21,136 nt of DNA from positions 1 through 21,136 of the forward strand of contig JAEEZP010000092.1 in the NCBI GenBank assembly GCA_016291915.1, given 5' to 3'. The stretch is from Prevotella sp. GTDB taxonomy: Bacteria; Bacteroidota; Bacteroidia; Bacteroidales; Bacteroidaceae. Positions 6,717 to 14,594 of the stretch are shown here, in pieces. A program made the translations under genes and the position numbers. Each line of letters opens with the position of its first letter. The first letter of the stretch is position 1. A model generated the notes under the pieces. That model made no database searches. It was not told the origin of the DNA and worked only from the letters and a program-made list of their open reading frames with translations.

Positions 6717-8303
6717 TTACTGTTTATAGGTTCCAGCGATGTCAGCCATTGTTGCCTCAATACATGCAGAAACGGAGTCGTCAATCTTTCCACTTCCAAG
6801 AGTATTGATCACTTCCGGATGACTGGAGCGCAACTTGTCAAGGAAAGCGTCTTGACACTCACGAACTTTATCAACAGGTACATCAGCCATCAGACCGTGT
6901 GTACCACAATAAAGAATGGCAATCTGCTCACCTACAGGCATTGGACTATATTGTGGCTGTATCAGCAATTGATTATTCTTTCTTCCTCTATCGAGTGTCA
7001 TGGCTGTCACGGCATCCATATCAGAAGAGAATTTTGAGAATGCTTCCAACTCACGATATTGTGCCTGGTCAATCTTCAACGTACCTGCAACCTTCTTCAT
7101 GGACTTGATTTGTGCAGAACCACCCACACGAGATACGGAAATACCTACATTAATTGCAGGACGGAATCCTTGATTAAAGAGATCCGTTTCGAGATATATC
7201 TGTCCGTCAGTAATAGAAATTACGTTGGTAGGGATATACGCAGAAACGTCACCGGCCTGTGTCTCAATGATAGGAAGAGCCGTAAGAGAACCACCACCCT
7301 TCACATGACCTTTCATGCATGCGGGAAGGTCGTTCATCTGTTCTGCTACCTCCTGCTGGTCGTTGATACGTGCAGCACGCTCAAGCAGACGGGAGTGAAG
7401 ATAGAATACATCACCGGGATATGCCTCACGTCCTGATGGACGACGGAGGATCAGTGATACTTCACGGTAAGCAACAGCTTGCTTTGACAAGTCATCATAA
7501 ACGACGAGTGCACTCTCTCCTCTGTCACGGAAATACTCACCGATGGCAGCTCCGGCAAATGGAGCATAATACTGCATGGCAGCAGGATCAGCTGCTGTAG
7601 CTGCAACGATGATGGTATATGGCATAGCACCGTGTTCTTTCAAGTTGGCAACAAGGGCTGCTACCGTAGAAGCTTTCTGTCCTATAGCCACATAGATACA
7701 ATAAACAGGTTTTCCTGCATTGTAGAAACTCTTTTGGTTGATAATGGTATCTACGGCAATCGCTGTCTTACCTGTCTGACGGTCACCAATGATAAGCTCA
7801 CGCTGACCACGACCGATAGGAATCATGGAGTCAACAGCTTTCAGTCCTGTCTGCAGTGGTTCTTTAACCGGTTGACGATAGATAACACCAGGTGCCTTGC
7901 GGTCAAGAGGCATTTCGAAAGCTCCTGTAAGGTCGATATCACCCTTACCGTCAATAGCTTCACCTAGCGGATTAATCACACGTCCTAACATATTGTCATT
8001 GACGCGGATAGAGGCAATACGCTTGGTACGCTTAACGACCTGACCTTCTTTAATGCCTGATGTAGGACCGAGCAGGACACAACCGACGTTGTCTTCCTCA
8101 AGGTTCATCACGATAGCCATTGTTCCATTCTCGAATTCAAGCAACTCGTTGGCTTCTGCATTTCTCAGACCATAGATACGTGCCACACCGTCACTGACAG
8201 TAAGAACGGTACCTACCTCATCAAAATTCTCATCAGAATTGATTCCTTGAAGTTGTTGGAGAAGGACCTCAGATACTTCGCTTGGTTTTATTTTATCTGA
8301 CAT
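6717..8303 (-). CDS. atpA: F1Fo ATP synthase alpha subunit
   Basis: Alpha carries the non-catalytic nucleotide sites of F1 and supplies the arginine finger to the beta active sites. The 528-residue protein shows the N-terminal beta-barrel (to about 95), the Walker A motif GDRQTGKT (173-180), and the VSRVGGSAQ segment that contains the arginine finger, followed by the helical C-terminal domain. Length and motifs are normal for the family. It lies 44 nt after atpH and 6 nt before atpG. ATG at 8303 gives MSDKIKPSEVSEVLLQQL, the usual N-terminal helix that contacts delta. Confidence 0.98.
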   Translation of the reverse strand: MSDKIKPSEVSEVLLQQLQGINSDENFDEVGTVLTVSDGVARIYGLRNAEANELLEFENGTMAIVMNLEEDNVGCVLLGPTSGIKEGQVVKRTKRIASIRVNDNMLGRVINPLGEAIDGKGDIDLTGAFEMPLDRKAPGVIYRQPVKEPLQTGLKAVDSMIPIGRGQRELIIGDRQTGKTAIAVDTIINQKSFYNAGKPVYCIYVAIGQKASTVAALVANLKEHGAMPYTIIVAATAADPAAMQYYAPFAGAAIGEYFRDRGESALVVYDDLSKQAVAYREVSLILRRPSGREAYPGDVFYLHSRLLERAARINDQQEVAEQMNDLPACMKGHVKGGGSLTALPIIETQAGDVSAYIPTNVISITDGQIYLETDLFNQGFRPAINVGISVSRVGGSAQIKSMKKVAGTLKIDQAQYRELEAFSKFSSDMDAVTAMTLDRGRKNNQLLIQPQYSPMPVGEQIAILYCGTHGLMADVPVDKVRECQDAFLDKLRSSHPEVINTLGSGKIDDSVSACIEATMADIAGTYKQ

Positions 8304-8347
8304 TGTTTTATATTTCGTTATTCATCAATCATGATAGGGATATCATG

Positions 8348-8884
8348 TTACTTTTTTAGTGTGTTAAGAATGTTATTAAGTTGTGCCTTCACACTTGCAT
8401 CCATTCTATATGTGTCGTATTCCAAAATAAATCCACCGATAATATCGGGGTTCACCTCAGTTACGAACTCCACAGTTCCATTAGTTCTACTCTCTACCAT
8501 CTTACGCATCTTCTGTTCTGTTTCAGGAGACACCGTAGTGGCAGTGATGAGTCGCCCAGGGATGACATTTTTCTGTTGCCTATACAGAGTGATATACGAA
8601 TTAGCCATGAATTGCAGGATATTCTCCCTGTCTTCGTTCAGGACAAGTTCGACAAATCTGTCTGTCAGCTTGGTACGCTCGGTTCCACATGCTGTCAGCA
8701 TCAGTTGCTTCTTTTTGTCCTTGCCGAGCATAGGGTTTTCTATCGTAAACCTCAGTTGAGGCACACGCATATAGCTTTCAGCCAGCGTCTGCATATCTTT
8801 ATAGACATCATCCGCTAACTTCTGCTCCGTAGCACTCTTCAAGAGTGCACGTGCGTAACGTACCGATATTACTCCTATATCCAT
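8348..8884 (-). CDS. atpH: F1Fo ATP synthase delta subunit
   Basis: Delta (OSCP-like) ties the top of F1 to the b stator. The 178-residue protein begins MDIGVISVRYARALLKSATE, which matches the RYA-AL motif of the family's N-terminal helical domain. It ends with the small C-terminal domain containing VTEVNPDIIGGFILEYDTYRMDAS, where the phrase GGF-L-----MDAS is the family signature. The gene sits 6 nt after atpF and 44 nt before atpA, consistent with its place in the operon. Delta is the least conserved subunit, but the signature and position leave little doubt. Confidence 0.95.
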   Translation of the reverse strand: MDIGVISVRYARALLKSATEQKLADDVYKDMQTLAESYMRVPQLRFTIENPMLGKDKKKQLMLTACGTERTKLTDRFVELVLNEDRENILQFMANSYITLYRQQKNVIPGRLITATTVSPETEQKMRKMVESRTNGTVEFVTEVNPDIIGGFILEYDTYRMDASVKAQLNNILNTLKK

Positions 8885-8890
8885 AACTAA

Positions 8891-9400
8891 TTAGTTTGGG
8901 GCAGAAACATCATCCAACAATCTATCTATTAACTTCATTTGTTCATCGTCAGAGGATAACTTGCTGCGAAGCACTTTCTCAGCAACCTCTACAGATAGCT
9001 GTGCTACCTGAGCACGGATGTCGCTGATAGCTTGGCGTTTCTCGCTCTCAATCTCTGCTTTGGCTTCTTCCAAGAGACGAGCACCCTCTGCCTTCGCTTT
9101 ATCCTGAGCACCCTGAACAATGGCATCACGTGTCTGTGCAGCTTCTTTAAGTATTTGTGCCTGACGTTCGCGAGCCTCTTGAAGCAGAGCCTCACTCTCC
9201 TGCTGTATGTTTGCCAGTCGCTCATTCGCTTCGTGTGCTTTCTTCAGACTGTCGTTGATATAAGCATTACGACCCTCTACCATATTTATAATAGCAGGGA
9301 ATCCATACTTTGCCAAGACAAAGAAGACAACGAGAAAGGCCAGCAACATCCAGAAAAGAAGGCCCAAGTCGGGGGTTAATATGGATGGCAAATTCTCCAT
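8891..9400 (-). CDS. atpF: F1Fo ATP synthase b subunit
   Basis: The b subunit forms the peripheral stalk: one membrane helix near the N-terminus (LLFWMLLAFLVVFFVLAKYG, about 13-32) and then a long charged coiled coil (about 40-150) reaching up to delta. I chose ATG at 9400 (MENLPSILTPDLG, 169 residues). An in-frame TTG two codons earlier (9406) would only add two residues, and most family members begin close to the membrane helix. The coiled coil is rich in Ala, Glu, Arg and Gln, as expected. The gene follows atpE by 58 nt and precedes atpH by 6 nt. Confidence 0.95.
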   Translation of the reverse strand: MENLPSILTPDLGLLFWMLLAFLVVFFVLAKYGFPAIINMVEGRNAYINDSLKKAHEANERLANIQQESEALLQEARERQAQILKEAAQTRDAIVQGAQDKAKAEGARLLEEAKAEIESEKRQAISDIRAQVAQLSVEVAEKVLRSKLSSDDEQMKLIDRLLDDVSAPN

Positions 9401-9458
9401 TAGCAAATAGTTGTTGTTTAATACTTTTAAACAGATTTACTCTGTATGATAGAATGAA

Positions 9459-9692
9459 TTATTTAATAAGGAATGCACAAGCAACCACCGCGAACAGTGC
9501 AACACCCTCTACGAATGCAGATGTAAGAATCATGTTTGTCTGAATCTTACCTGTTGCCTCTGGCTGACGAGCAATAGCGTCCATTGCACTACCACCAATC
9601 TTACCAATACCCAAACCTGCACCAATTGTTGCGATGCCTGCGCCGAGTCCACAACCCATAGCGCCGAGTTCTGCTAATAATAATGAAATCAT
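9459..9692 (-). CDS. atpE: F1Fo ATP synthase c subunit
   Basis: This 77-residue, two-helix hairpin is the monomer of the membrane rotor ring. Helix 1 is glycine-rich (GAGIATIGAGLGIG), the cytoplasmic loop carries the conserved ARQPEA (41-46), and helix 2 carries the ion-binding carboxylate Glu62 in SAFVEGVALF. Aligned by eye to the Na+-binding c subunit of Ilyobacter tartaricus, the Gln of helix 1 is replaced by Ile, and the Ser after the key Glu by Gly. This suggests a proton-driven ring. ATG at 9692 gives a normal length. It sits between atpB and atpF, with AT-rich spacers of about 52-58 nt on each side that may favour the high translation this subunit needs. Confidence 0.97.
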   Translation of the reverse strand: MISLLLAELGAMGCGLGAGIATIGAGLGIGKIGGSAMDAIARQPEATGKIQTNMILTSAFVEGVALFAVVACAFLIK

Positions 9693-9744
9693 AATTTTTA
9701 AGTTTTAATTGTTATTAATATGTTTATTTGTTTTATTATTTTTT

Positions 9745-10776
9745 TTATTCTGCATGATGCTCAGGATGTGCTAAACCGATGAATACTGCAGAGAGCAATG
9801 TAAAGACATATGCTTGTACAAAAGCTACCAATAGTTCCACACAGTTCATAAACAAAAGCATCAGTGCACTAAAGAGATTCAGGCCTACACCCATTGCCGT
9901 ACCCAGCGTCCATCCTAAGAATATCACACAGGTGAAACTAAGGATAATAGCGTGACCAGCCATCATATTGGCAAAGAGACGGACCATCAAGGCAAAAGGC
10001 TTGGTGATGATACCGACAACCTCGATAACGGGGATCAGTGCTACAGGGTAAGCCTTCAAGAACAGTGGTACCTCTGGCCAGAATATCTCTTTCCAGTATT
10101 CCTTGTTTCCAAAGACGTTTACCAATAACATGGTACACAAGGCAAGGAAGAAAGTGATATTGATATTACCTGTAACATTGGCTCCGCCAGGGAATATTGG
10201 CAACAATCCCAAGAGATTGGTGACAAGGATAAAGAAGAATACAGTGAGCAGATAGGGAGCATATTTCTTATAATGCTTTTCACCTACACATGCTTTCACT
10301 ACATCATCATGTATCATCATCACAATCATCTCCATCATGCCGACAAAGCCTTTGGGGGCATCACTCTTGCAATCGTGTTTCTTATACCATTTTGCGCAAC
10401 TCAGGAAAACAGCAATGAGAATGATTACCACAATCCATATCTGACAAACAGCCTTCGTGATACTTAGATCGAGTGGCCGTTTTACAGATCCGTCGGGCAT
10501 ATTCTCATAAATCTTTCCATGTTTCTCATGGTTAAAGAAGTAGTTCTGTGGTAATGACTTTTCTGTACAGAAGGTCCATTTACCAGTAGCACTGCTCCTT
10601 AGTATGATTGGCAGAGGAATGCTGACATCCGATGCAATATGCCATTCGTAAGCGTCCGACAAGTGCTCAAGTACAATCTCTGGAATATCGATTGCTTCTT
10701 CCGTTTCTGCAGCACGGATATTCAACGGTAGCAGTGTTACCGCAATGATGAGCAATATTGACTTGATGCGATTCAT
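9745..10776 (-). CDS. atpB: F1Fo ATP synthase a subunit with signal peptide and long N-terminal domain
   Basis: The a subunit holds the two half-channels that pass ions to the c-ring. The C-terminal two-thirds (about 108-338) is the usual multi-helix part and includes the essential arginine, Arg266, in MVRLFANMMAGH. Unusually compared with E. coli (271 residues), the 343-residue protein starts with a signal-peptide-like stretch (1-22, MNRIKSILLIIAVTLLPLNI then RAA). About 85 soluble residues follow before the first membrane helix (108-126), probably on the periplasmic side. Long a subunits like this occur in other Bacteroidetes; the job of the extra domain is not known to me. The gene lies 51 nt after the small membrane protein gene and 52 nt before atpE. 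Confidence 0.95.
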   Translation of the reverse strand: MNRIKSILLIIAVTLLPLNIRAAETEEAIDIPEIVLEHLSDAYEWHIASDVSIPLPIILRSSATGKWTFCTEKSLPQNYFFNHEKHGKIYENMPDGSVKRPLDLSITKAVCQIWIVVIILIAVFLSCAKWYKKHDCKSDAPKGFVGMMEMIVMMIHDDVVKACVGEKHYKKYAPYLLTVFFFILVTNLLGLLPIFPGGANVTGNINITFFLALCTMLLVNVFGNKEYWKEIFWPEVPLFLKAYPVALIPVIEVVGIITKPFALMVRLFANMMAGHAIILSFTCVIFLGWTLGTAMGVGLNLFSALMLLFMNCVELLVAFVQAYVFTLLSAVFIGLAHPEHHAE

Positions 10777-10827
10777 TGATAATTTTTTTGAATATTATAT
10801 TACTTGGGAATAGTGTTAAACAGATGT

Positions 10828-11220
10828 TTATTCTTTATTAGTACGTCGTGCAAAAAAGATGGAGTGGAAGCCAACCATGACCAGATAAAAAATCATGAAG
10901 ATGATTACATACGGGGCCATGGCATCGCGACCAACAACCAGATAACATATAAATAAGGTAAACAAAGCCAGAATCATCCTGAAACCAGACATCACAGAAT
11001 AGAGTGTTGTCAGGGATTCTTTTTTGGATGAGGCAATCCATCTCCATAAGAGAGCAAAGCCAATCAGGAATGCAACAGAGAAACCGGTGCTTACCCAGGT
11101 GGGAGCCATAAGGTTCTTCTCCGGGAACATACAGGCTGCAACCGTACTCACCATCCATAGAAAAATGATAAGCAGCAGTCCTTCTCCTACATATCTTCTG
11201 GCAGTATTATTTATATTCAT
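10828..11220 (-). CDS. Small four-helix membrane protein at the AtpI position
   Basis: The 130-residue protein is very hydrophobic, with four likely membrane helices at about 13-31, 44-60, 78-97 and 101-121 and short polar turns. It has no catalytic motif I recognise. Its position inside the ATP synthase operon, 4 nt after atpC and 51 nt before atpB, is where Bacteroidetes carry a poorly characterised AtpI/AtpZ-like protein. In other bacteria AtpI assists c-ring assembly or supplies Mg2+. That role is inferred here from size, topology and position only, because sequence similarity to AtpI is not evident by eye. Confidence 0.65.
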   Translation of the reverse strand: MNINNTARRYVGEGLLLIIFLWMVSTVAACMFPEKNLMAPTWVSTGFSVAFLIGFALLWRWIASSKKESLTTLYSVMSGFRMILALFTLFICYLVVGRDAMAPYVIIFMIFYLVMVGFHSIFFARRTNKE

Positions 11221-11224
11221 TATA

Positions 11225-11467
11225 TTACTTCTCTACACAAATACTCACAAGGTTCTTCTGTACTTCGATGAATCCACCACTCACTTGAAGAGTATGCTGT
11301 CCATCTCTGTTTTCGTAAACTATTTTCCCACGTTCTAACGAAGAGATGATAGGTGCATGATTTTCGAGAACTTCAAATTCTCCCAGTGTGCCAGGAACGA
11401 CAACACGGATAATCTCACCTTGATATTCGATGCATTCAGGAGTAACAATCTTCAGTTGTAAAGCCAT
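11225..11467 (-). CDS. atpC: F1Fo ATP synthase epsilon subunit, N-terminal domain only
   Basis: Epsilon sits at the foot of gamma and contacts the c-ring. The 80-residue protein has the whole beta-sandwich domain (LQLKIVTPECIEYQGEI, then GTLGEFEVLENHAPIISSLERG, ending VSGGFIEVQKNLVSICVE). It stops where other epsilons begin their C-terminal pair of helices (E. coli is 139 residues). That helical domain inhibits ATP hydrolysis in many bacteria, so this enzyme must do without it or use another brake. The end is a normal stop with the next gene 4 nt away, not a frameshift. It follows atpD by 37 nt. Confidence 0.95.
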   Translation of the reverse strand: MALQLKIVTPECIEYQGEIIRVVVPGTLGEFEVLENHAPIISSLERGKIVYENRDGQHTLQVSGGFIEVQKNLVSICVEK

Positions 11468-11504
11468 AATACTTGTTTTTATTATGTTCTACTTGTCAAA
11501 ATTA

Positions 11505-13031
11505 TTATCCTTTAGCGGCCTCTAACAGTTTCTTGCCCTTCTCAATCGCATCCTCTATCGTTCCTACATTGAGGAATGCCTGTTCCGGCAGATAATCAAC
11601 CTCACCGTCGAGAATCATATTGAAGCCCTTGATGGTATCTTCGATGCTTACCATCACACCCTTCACACCTGTGAACTGTTCTGCAACAGTAAACGGCTGT
11701 GATAGGAATCGTTGTACACGACGGGCGCGGTTAACGGTTAGCTTATCTTCGTCAGATAACTCATCCATACCAAGGATCGCAATGATATCCTGCAACTCTT
11801 GATATTTCTGAAGGATCTGTTTTACTCGTTGAGCACAGTTATAATGTTCCTTTCCTACAATCAGTGGATCAAGGATACGTGAAGTGCTACCTAATGGGTC
11901 TACAGCTGGATAAATACCTAACTCAGTGATCTTACGCGACAACTCTGTCGTTGCATCCAAATGGGTAAAAGTAGTTGCAGGAGCAGGGTCGGTAAGGTCG
12001 TCAGCAGGTACATAAACAGCTTGCACTGAGGTAATAGAACCACGTTTTGTAGAGGTGATACGCTCCTGCATGGTACCCATCTCAGATGCCAGTGTCGGTT
12101 GGTAACCTACAGCAGATGGCATACGTCCCAGCAAAGCAGATACCTCTGAACCAGCCTGAGTGAAACGGAAAATATTATCAATGAAGAACAGAATATCAGC
12201 TGCTTCTCCATCTTTTCCTCCATTGTCACGGAACTCCTCGGCAACAGTAAGACCAGACAAAGCAACAGAGGCACGGGCTCCTGGAGGCTCATTCATCTGA
12301 CCATACACAAGGGTAGCTTGAGATTTCTTTAATTCCTCAGGATCTACCAAAGACAAGTCCCACTTGCCTTCTTCCATGGCTTTTCTAAATTTTTCTCCAT
12401 AACGGACAACACCTGACTCGATCATTTCACGGATAAGGTCGTTACCTTCACGGGTACGCTCTCCTACTCCTGCGAATACAGAATAACCGTTGTGGCCTTT
12501 GGCGATGTTATTGATCAGCTCCATGATAAGAACGGTCTTACCCACTCCGGCACCACCGAACAAACCAATTTTACCACCCTTCATGTAGGGCTCCAACAGG
12601 TCAATCACCTTAATACCTGTTGCTAACATCTCCTTTGTCGTAGACAACTCTTCAAACTTAGGAGCTTCGCGGTGAATAGGATATGCGCCTTCCATATCCA
12701 ATTCCTTCATGCCATCAATAGGCTGTCCGATAACGTTCAGCATCCTACCTTTAATCTGGTCTCCAGCCGGCATCAAGATTGGAGATCCTACAGGAACTGC
12801 TTCCAGTCCACGTTGCAAACCGTCAGTATTGTCCATAGCCACGCAACGCACGGTATCTTCACCGATATGTTGCTGAACCTCAACAACCAACGTCGATCCA
12901 TTGGGTCTGACAATCTTAAGTGCATCATGAATTTTAGGTAACACTTTCTCAGCCTCTTGTCCTTCTGTATTAAAAAAGACGTCAATGACAGGACCGATAA
13001 TCTGAGAAATATGTCCTTTGATTTTTGTCAT
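11505..13031 (-). CDS. atpD: F1Fo ATP synthase beta subunit
   Basis: Beta holds the catalytic sites of F1. The 508-residue protein shows Walker A GGAGVGKT (159-166), the catalytic glutamate in GERTREGND (Glu191), and the DELSDED segment that meets gamma. It is longer than E. coli beta (460). Much of the difference is an insert of about 27 residues between the catalytic GERTREGND region and LVYGQMNEPPGAR (roughly 210-240, nt 12312-12404). It is the first gene of the operon and has a clear promoter upstream. Having beta and epsilon ahead of the Fo genes differs from the E. coli order but is typical of Bacteroidetes. Confidence 0.98.
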   Translation of the reverse strand: MTKIKGHISQIIGPVIDVFFNTEGQEAEKVLPKIHDALKIVRPNGSTLVVEVQQHIGEDTVRCVAMDNTDGLQRGLEAVPVGSPILMPAGDQIKGRMLNVIGQPIDGMKELDMEGAYPIHREAPKFEELSTTKEMLATGIKVIDLLEPYMKGGKIGLFGGAGVGKTVLIMELINNIAKGHNGYSVFAGVGERTREGNDLIREMIESGVVRYGEKFRKAMEEGKWDLSLVDPEELKKSQATLVYGQMNEPPGARASVALSGLTVAEEFRDNGGKDGEAADILFFIDNIFRFTQAGSEVSALLGRMPSAVGYQPTLASEMGTMQERITSTKRGSITSVQAVYVPADDLTDPAPATTFTHLDATTELSRKITELGIYPAVDPLGSTSRILDPLIVGKEHYNCAQRVKQILQKYQELQDIIAILGMDELSDEDKLTVNRARRVQRFLSQPFTVAEQFTGVKGVMVSIEDTIKGFNMILDGEVDYLPEQAFLNVGTIEDAIEKGKKLLEAAKG

Positions 13032-13076
13032 AAGCTTTATTAATTATTTAAAGTAAGTATTAGTCCAAATAATGTG

Positions 13077-13107
13077 CAAATATAAATAAAAAAAATCAGA
13101 TATACAA
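13077..13107 (-). promoter_or_regulatory. ATP synthase operon promoter
   Basis: On the minus strand TTG (plus-strand CAA, 13105-13107) is followed by 20 nt and TATATTTG (plus-strand 13077-13084), an excellent match to the phylum consensus. Transcription should begin at about 13072, giving a leader of about 40 nt before atpD. It lies in the 129-nt gap after nhaD, where I see no terminator, so some read-through from nhaD is possible. Confidence 0.82.
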
Positions 13108-13160
13108 ATTTTAATTGCTTTTGTTGTCCATGAGAGCAAAATTAATTATCCGTCATGCTT

Positions 13161-14519
13161 TCATCCAATGATGTATAAAACCAATAATCCAATGATTGAA
13201 GAGACAATGACAGACAGTCCTACATTCTTTAGGTACCATCCCACATGGATTCGTTCCATCTTGATTAAGGCCAGTCCACTCATACTTCCCAACAAAAGAA
13301 CACTGCCTCCCATCGATGAGCAGAAGGCAATAATCTTCCAATAGATGCCGTTTGTCATCCATGCGCCATCTCCCAATGGGTATAATGAAACAAAACTAAC
13401 GGCTGTTGCGAAATTGTCCAAGACAGTACTGATTAATCCCGCAATGACTCCCATTCCCCAGATGTTACCAATGTAATTGTTACACTGCCGGGCCAGCCAA
13501 TGAACGACACCTGTTTCTTGAGCTACACCCACGGCTAAGATCATACCCATCACAAATAACATCAGTTGGATAATGCCATATTGAAGAACCCTTGGGGTCT
13601 TACGTTGAATCATCTGGTCTACATTCATTATTTTCCGATTGACTATCTCGTTGACAATCCACAATACCGCCAAAACACACATGGCACCGACAAAAGGACT
13701 AAGTTTTGTGATATCGTGGAAGGATGGAATAAACCATAAACCTCCGATTCCCACAATCAGCATCATTAGTCGTTGCCATACTTTGAGATTCGTATCGTCA
13801 CCACGGTATGGCATAGCAGTCCATTGGGTCTCTATACGTTCTGGTAGCATCCTTGACAACCACAGGTTTGGGAGGATAAAAGCTAACAGACATGGTATTG
13901 CCATAGATAAAGAATAGTTGGTTGCCGTTACCGCCCCACTGTTCCATAACAATAGTCCGATAGGGTCACCGATGACAGTAAGGGCTCCTCCACAATTTGC
14001 CGCAACAATAATGGCAGAACCATATATCATACGGTATCTTCTGTTGGGTATTATCTCATGCATGACTACCAACATCATTGTAGTAACTGTCAGGTTATCA
14101 AGATTGGCTGATACAAGAAAAGTGATGATGGTCATATACCAAAGCAACTTCCTGCTATTACGTGTGCGTAACATCTGTTTGAAAAAGTCGAAACAACCAT
14201 TGTTGTTCAAGATCTCCACGATGGTCATGGTAACCAAGAGGAACAAAACCAATTCTGCTCCTTTTGCCACATATTTATAAAAAATATTTGATGCGATATA
14301 GTGTTTTACGGCTGTGCTGGTAGGAACAGCACCATTGAGGAATACAAAATATTCGTCAGGATGCTGACTCATGACATAGTTGGTACCATAACAGATATAC
14401 AATACCCATCCGACAGTTGCGATGAAAATAGCAACAGCAGCTTTATTGATCTTGGTATAGTTGCTTGTGGCAAGTAATACATATCCAATCAATAATATGG
14501 CGACGATTATTAATGTCAT
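13161..14519 (-). CDS. nhaD: NhaD-type Na+/H+ antiporter
   Basis: The 452-residue protein is an integral membrane transporter with about 11-13 hydrophobic helices, of the ion transporter superfamily that includes ArsB and NhaD. Features that suit NhaD are the SANLDNLTVTTMMLVVMHEI block, with the conserved Asp-Asn-Leu-Thr in a membrane helix, the GGALTVIGDP loop, and a second related half with STVLDNFATAVSF and SSMGGSVLLLGSMSG. Known NhaD proteins expel Na+ (and Li+) in exchange for protons. It lies directly upstream of the ATP synthase operon on the same strand, which hints at shared control of ion balance and energy. It has its own promoter, which overlaps an inverted repeat. An arsenical or citrate-family transporter is a less likely alternative. 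Confidence 0.88.
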   Translation of the reverse strand: MTLIIVAILLIGYVLLATSNYTKINKAAVAIFIATVGWVLYICYGTNYVMSQHPDEYFVFLNGAVPTSTAVKHYIASNIFYKYVAKGAELVLFLLVTMTIVEILNNNGCFDFFKQMLRTRNSRKLLWYMTIITFLVSANLDNLTVTTMMLVVMHEIIPNRRYRMIYGSAIIVAANCGGALTVIGDPIGLLLWNSGAVTATNYSLSMAIPCLLAFILPNLWLSRMLPERIETQWTAMPYRGDDTNLKVWQRLMMLIVGIGGLWFIPSFHDITKLSPFVGAMCVLAVLWIVNEIVNRKIMNVDQMIQRKTPRVLQYGIIQLMLFVMGMILAVGVAQETGVVHWLARQCNNYIGNIWGMGVIAGLISTVLDNFATAVSFVSLYPLGDGAWMTNGIYWKIIAFCSSMGGSVLLLGSMSGLALIKMERIHVGWYLKNVGLSVIVSSIIGLLVLYIIG

Positions 14520-14530
14520 ATAACAAGGTT

Positions 14531-14559
14531 ATTATAGTTTGTGCAAAATTAACTATAAT
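14531..14559. promoter_or_regulatory. Inverted repeat overlapping the nhaD promoter (candidate operator)
   Basis: ATTATAGTT (14531-14539) and AACTATAAT (14551-14559) are perfect 9-bp inverted arms separated by 11 nt. The -7 box of the nhaD promoter lies within the spacer and the edge of one arm, and the predicted transcription start falls in the other. The arrangement suits a dimeric regulator that blocks or senses at the promoter. Confidence 0.5.
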
Positions 14560-14574
14560 TCTTGAATCGAACAA
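14544..14574 (-). promoter_or_regulatory. nhaD promoter (Bacteroidetes -33/-7)
   Basis: On the minus strand TTG (plus-strand CAA, 14572-14574), 20 nt, then TAATTTTG (plus-strand 14544-14551). The predicted start is about 20 nt before the nhaD ATG. It lies between wzx and nhaD, so nhaD need not depend on wzx transcription. Confidence 0.72.
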
Positions 14575-14594
14575 AAAACCATATATTATTTTTC

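Noticed and set aside
9401..9406. TTG start for atpF two codons upstream of the ATG.
   Set aside because: The ATG at 9400 gives the same protein minus two residues and is the more common start codon. TTG has no extra support.
13163..13197. Direct repeat ATCCAATGAT, 25 bp apart, at the end of nhaD.
   Set aside because: The copies lie in the coding sequence around the C-terminus and are short and AT-rich; they are likely a coincidence of codons for similar residues.
14531..14559. Reading the nhaD inverted repeat as a terminator of wzx.
   Set aside because: The loop contains a full -7 box, there is no T-run after the stem, and it sits at the predicted transcription start of nhaD, so an operator is more likely.
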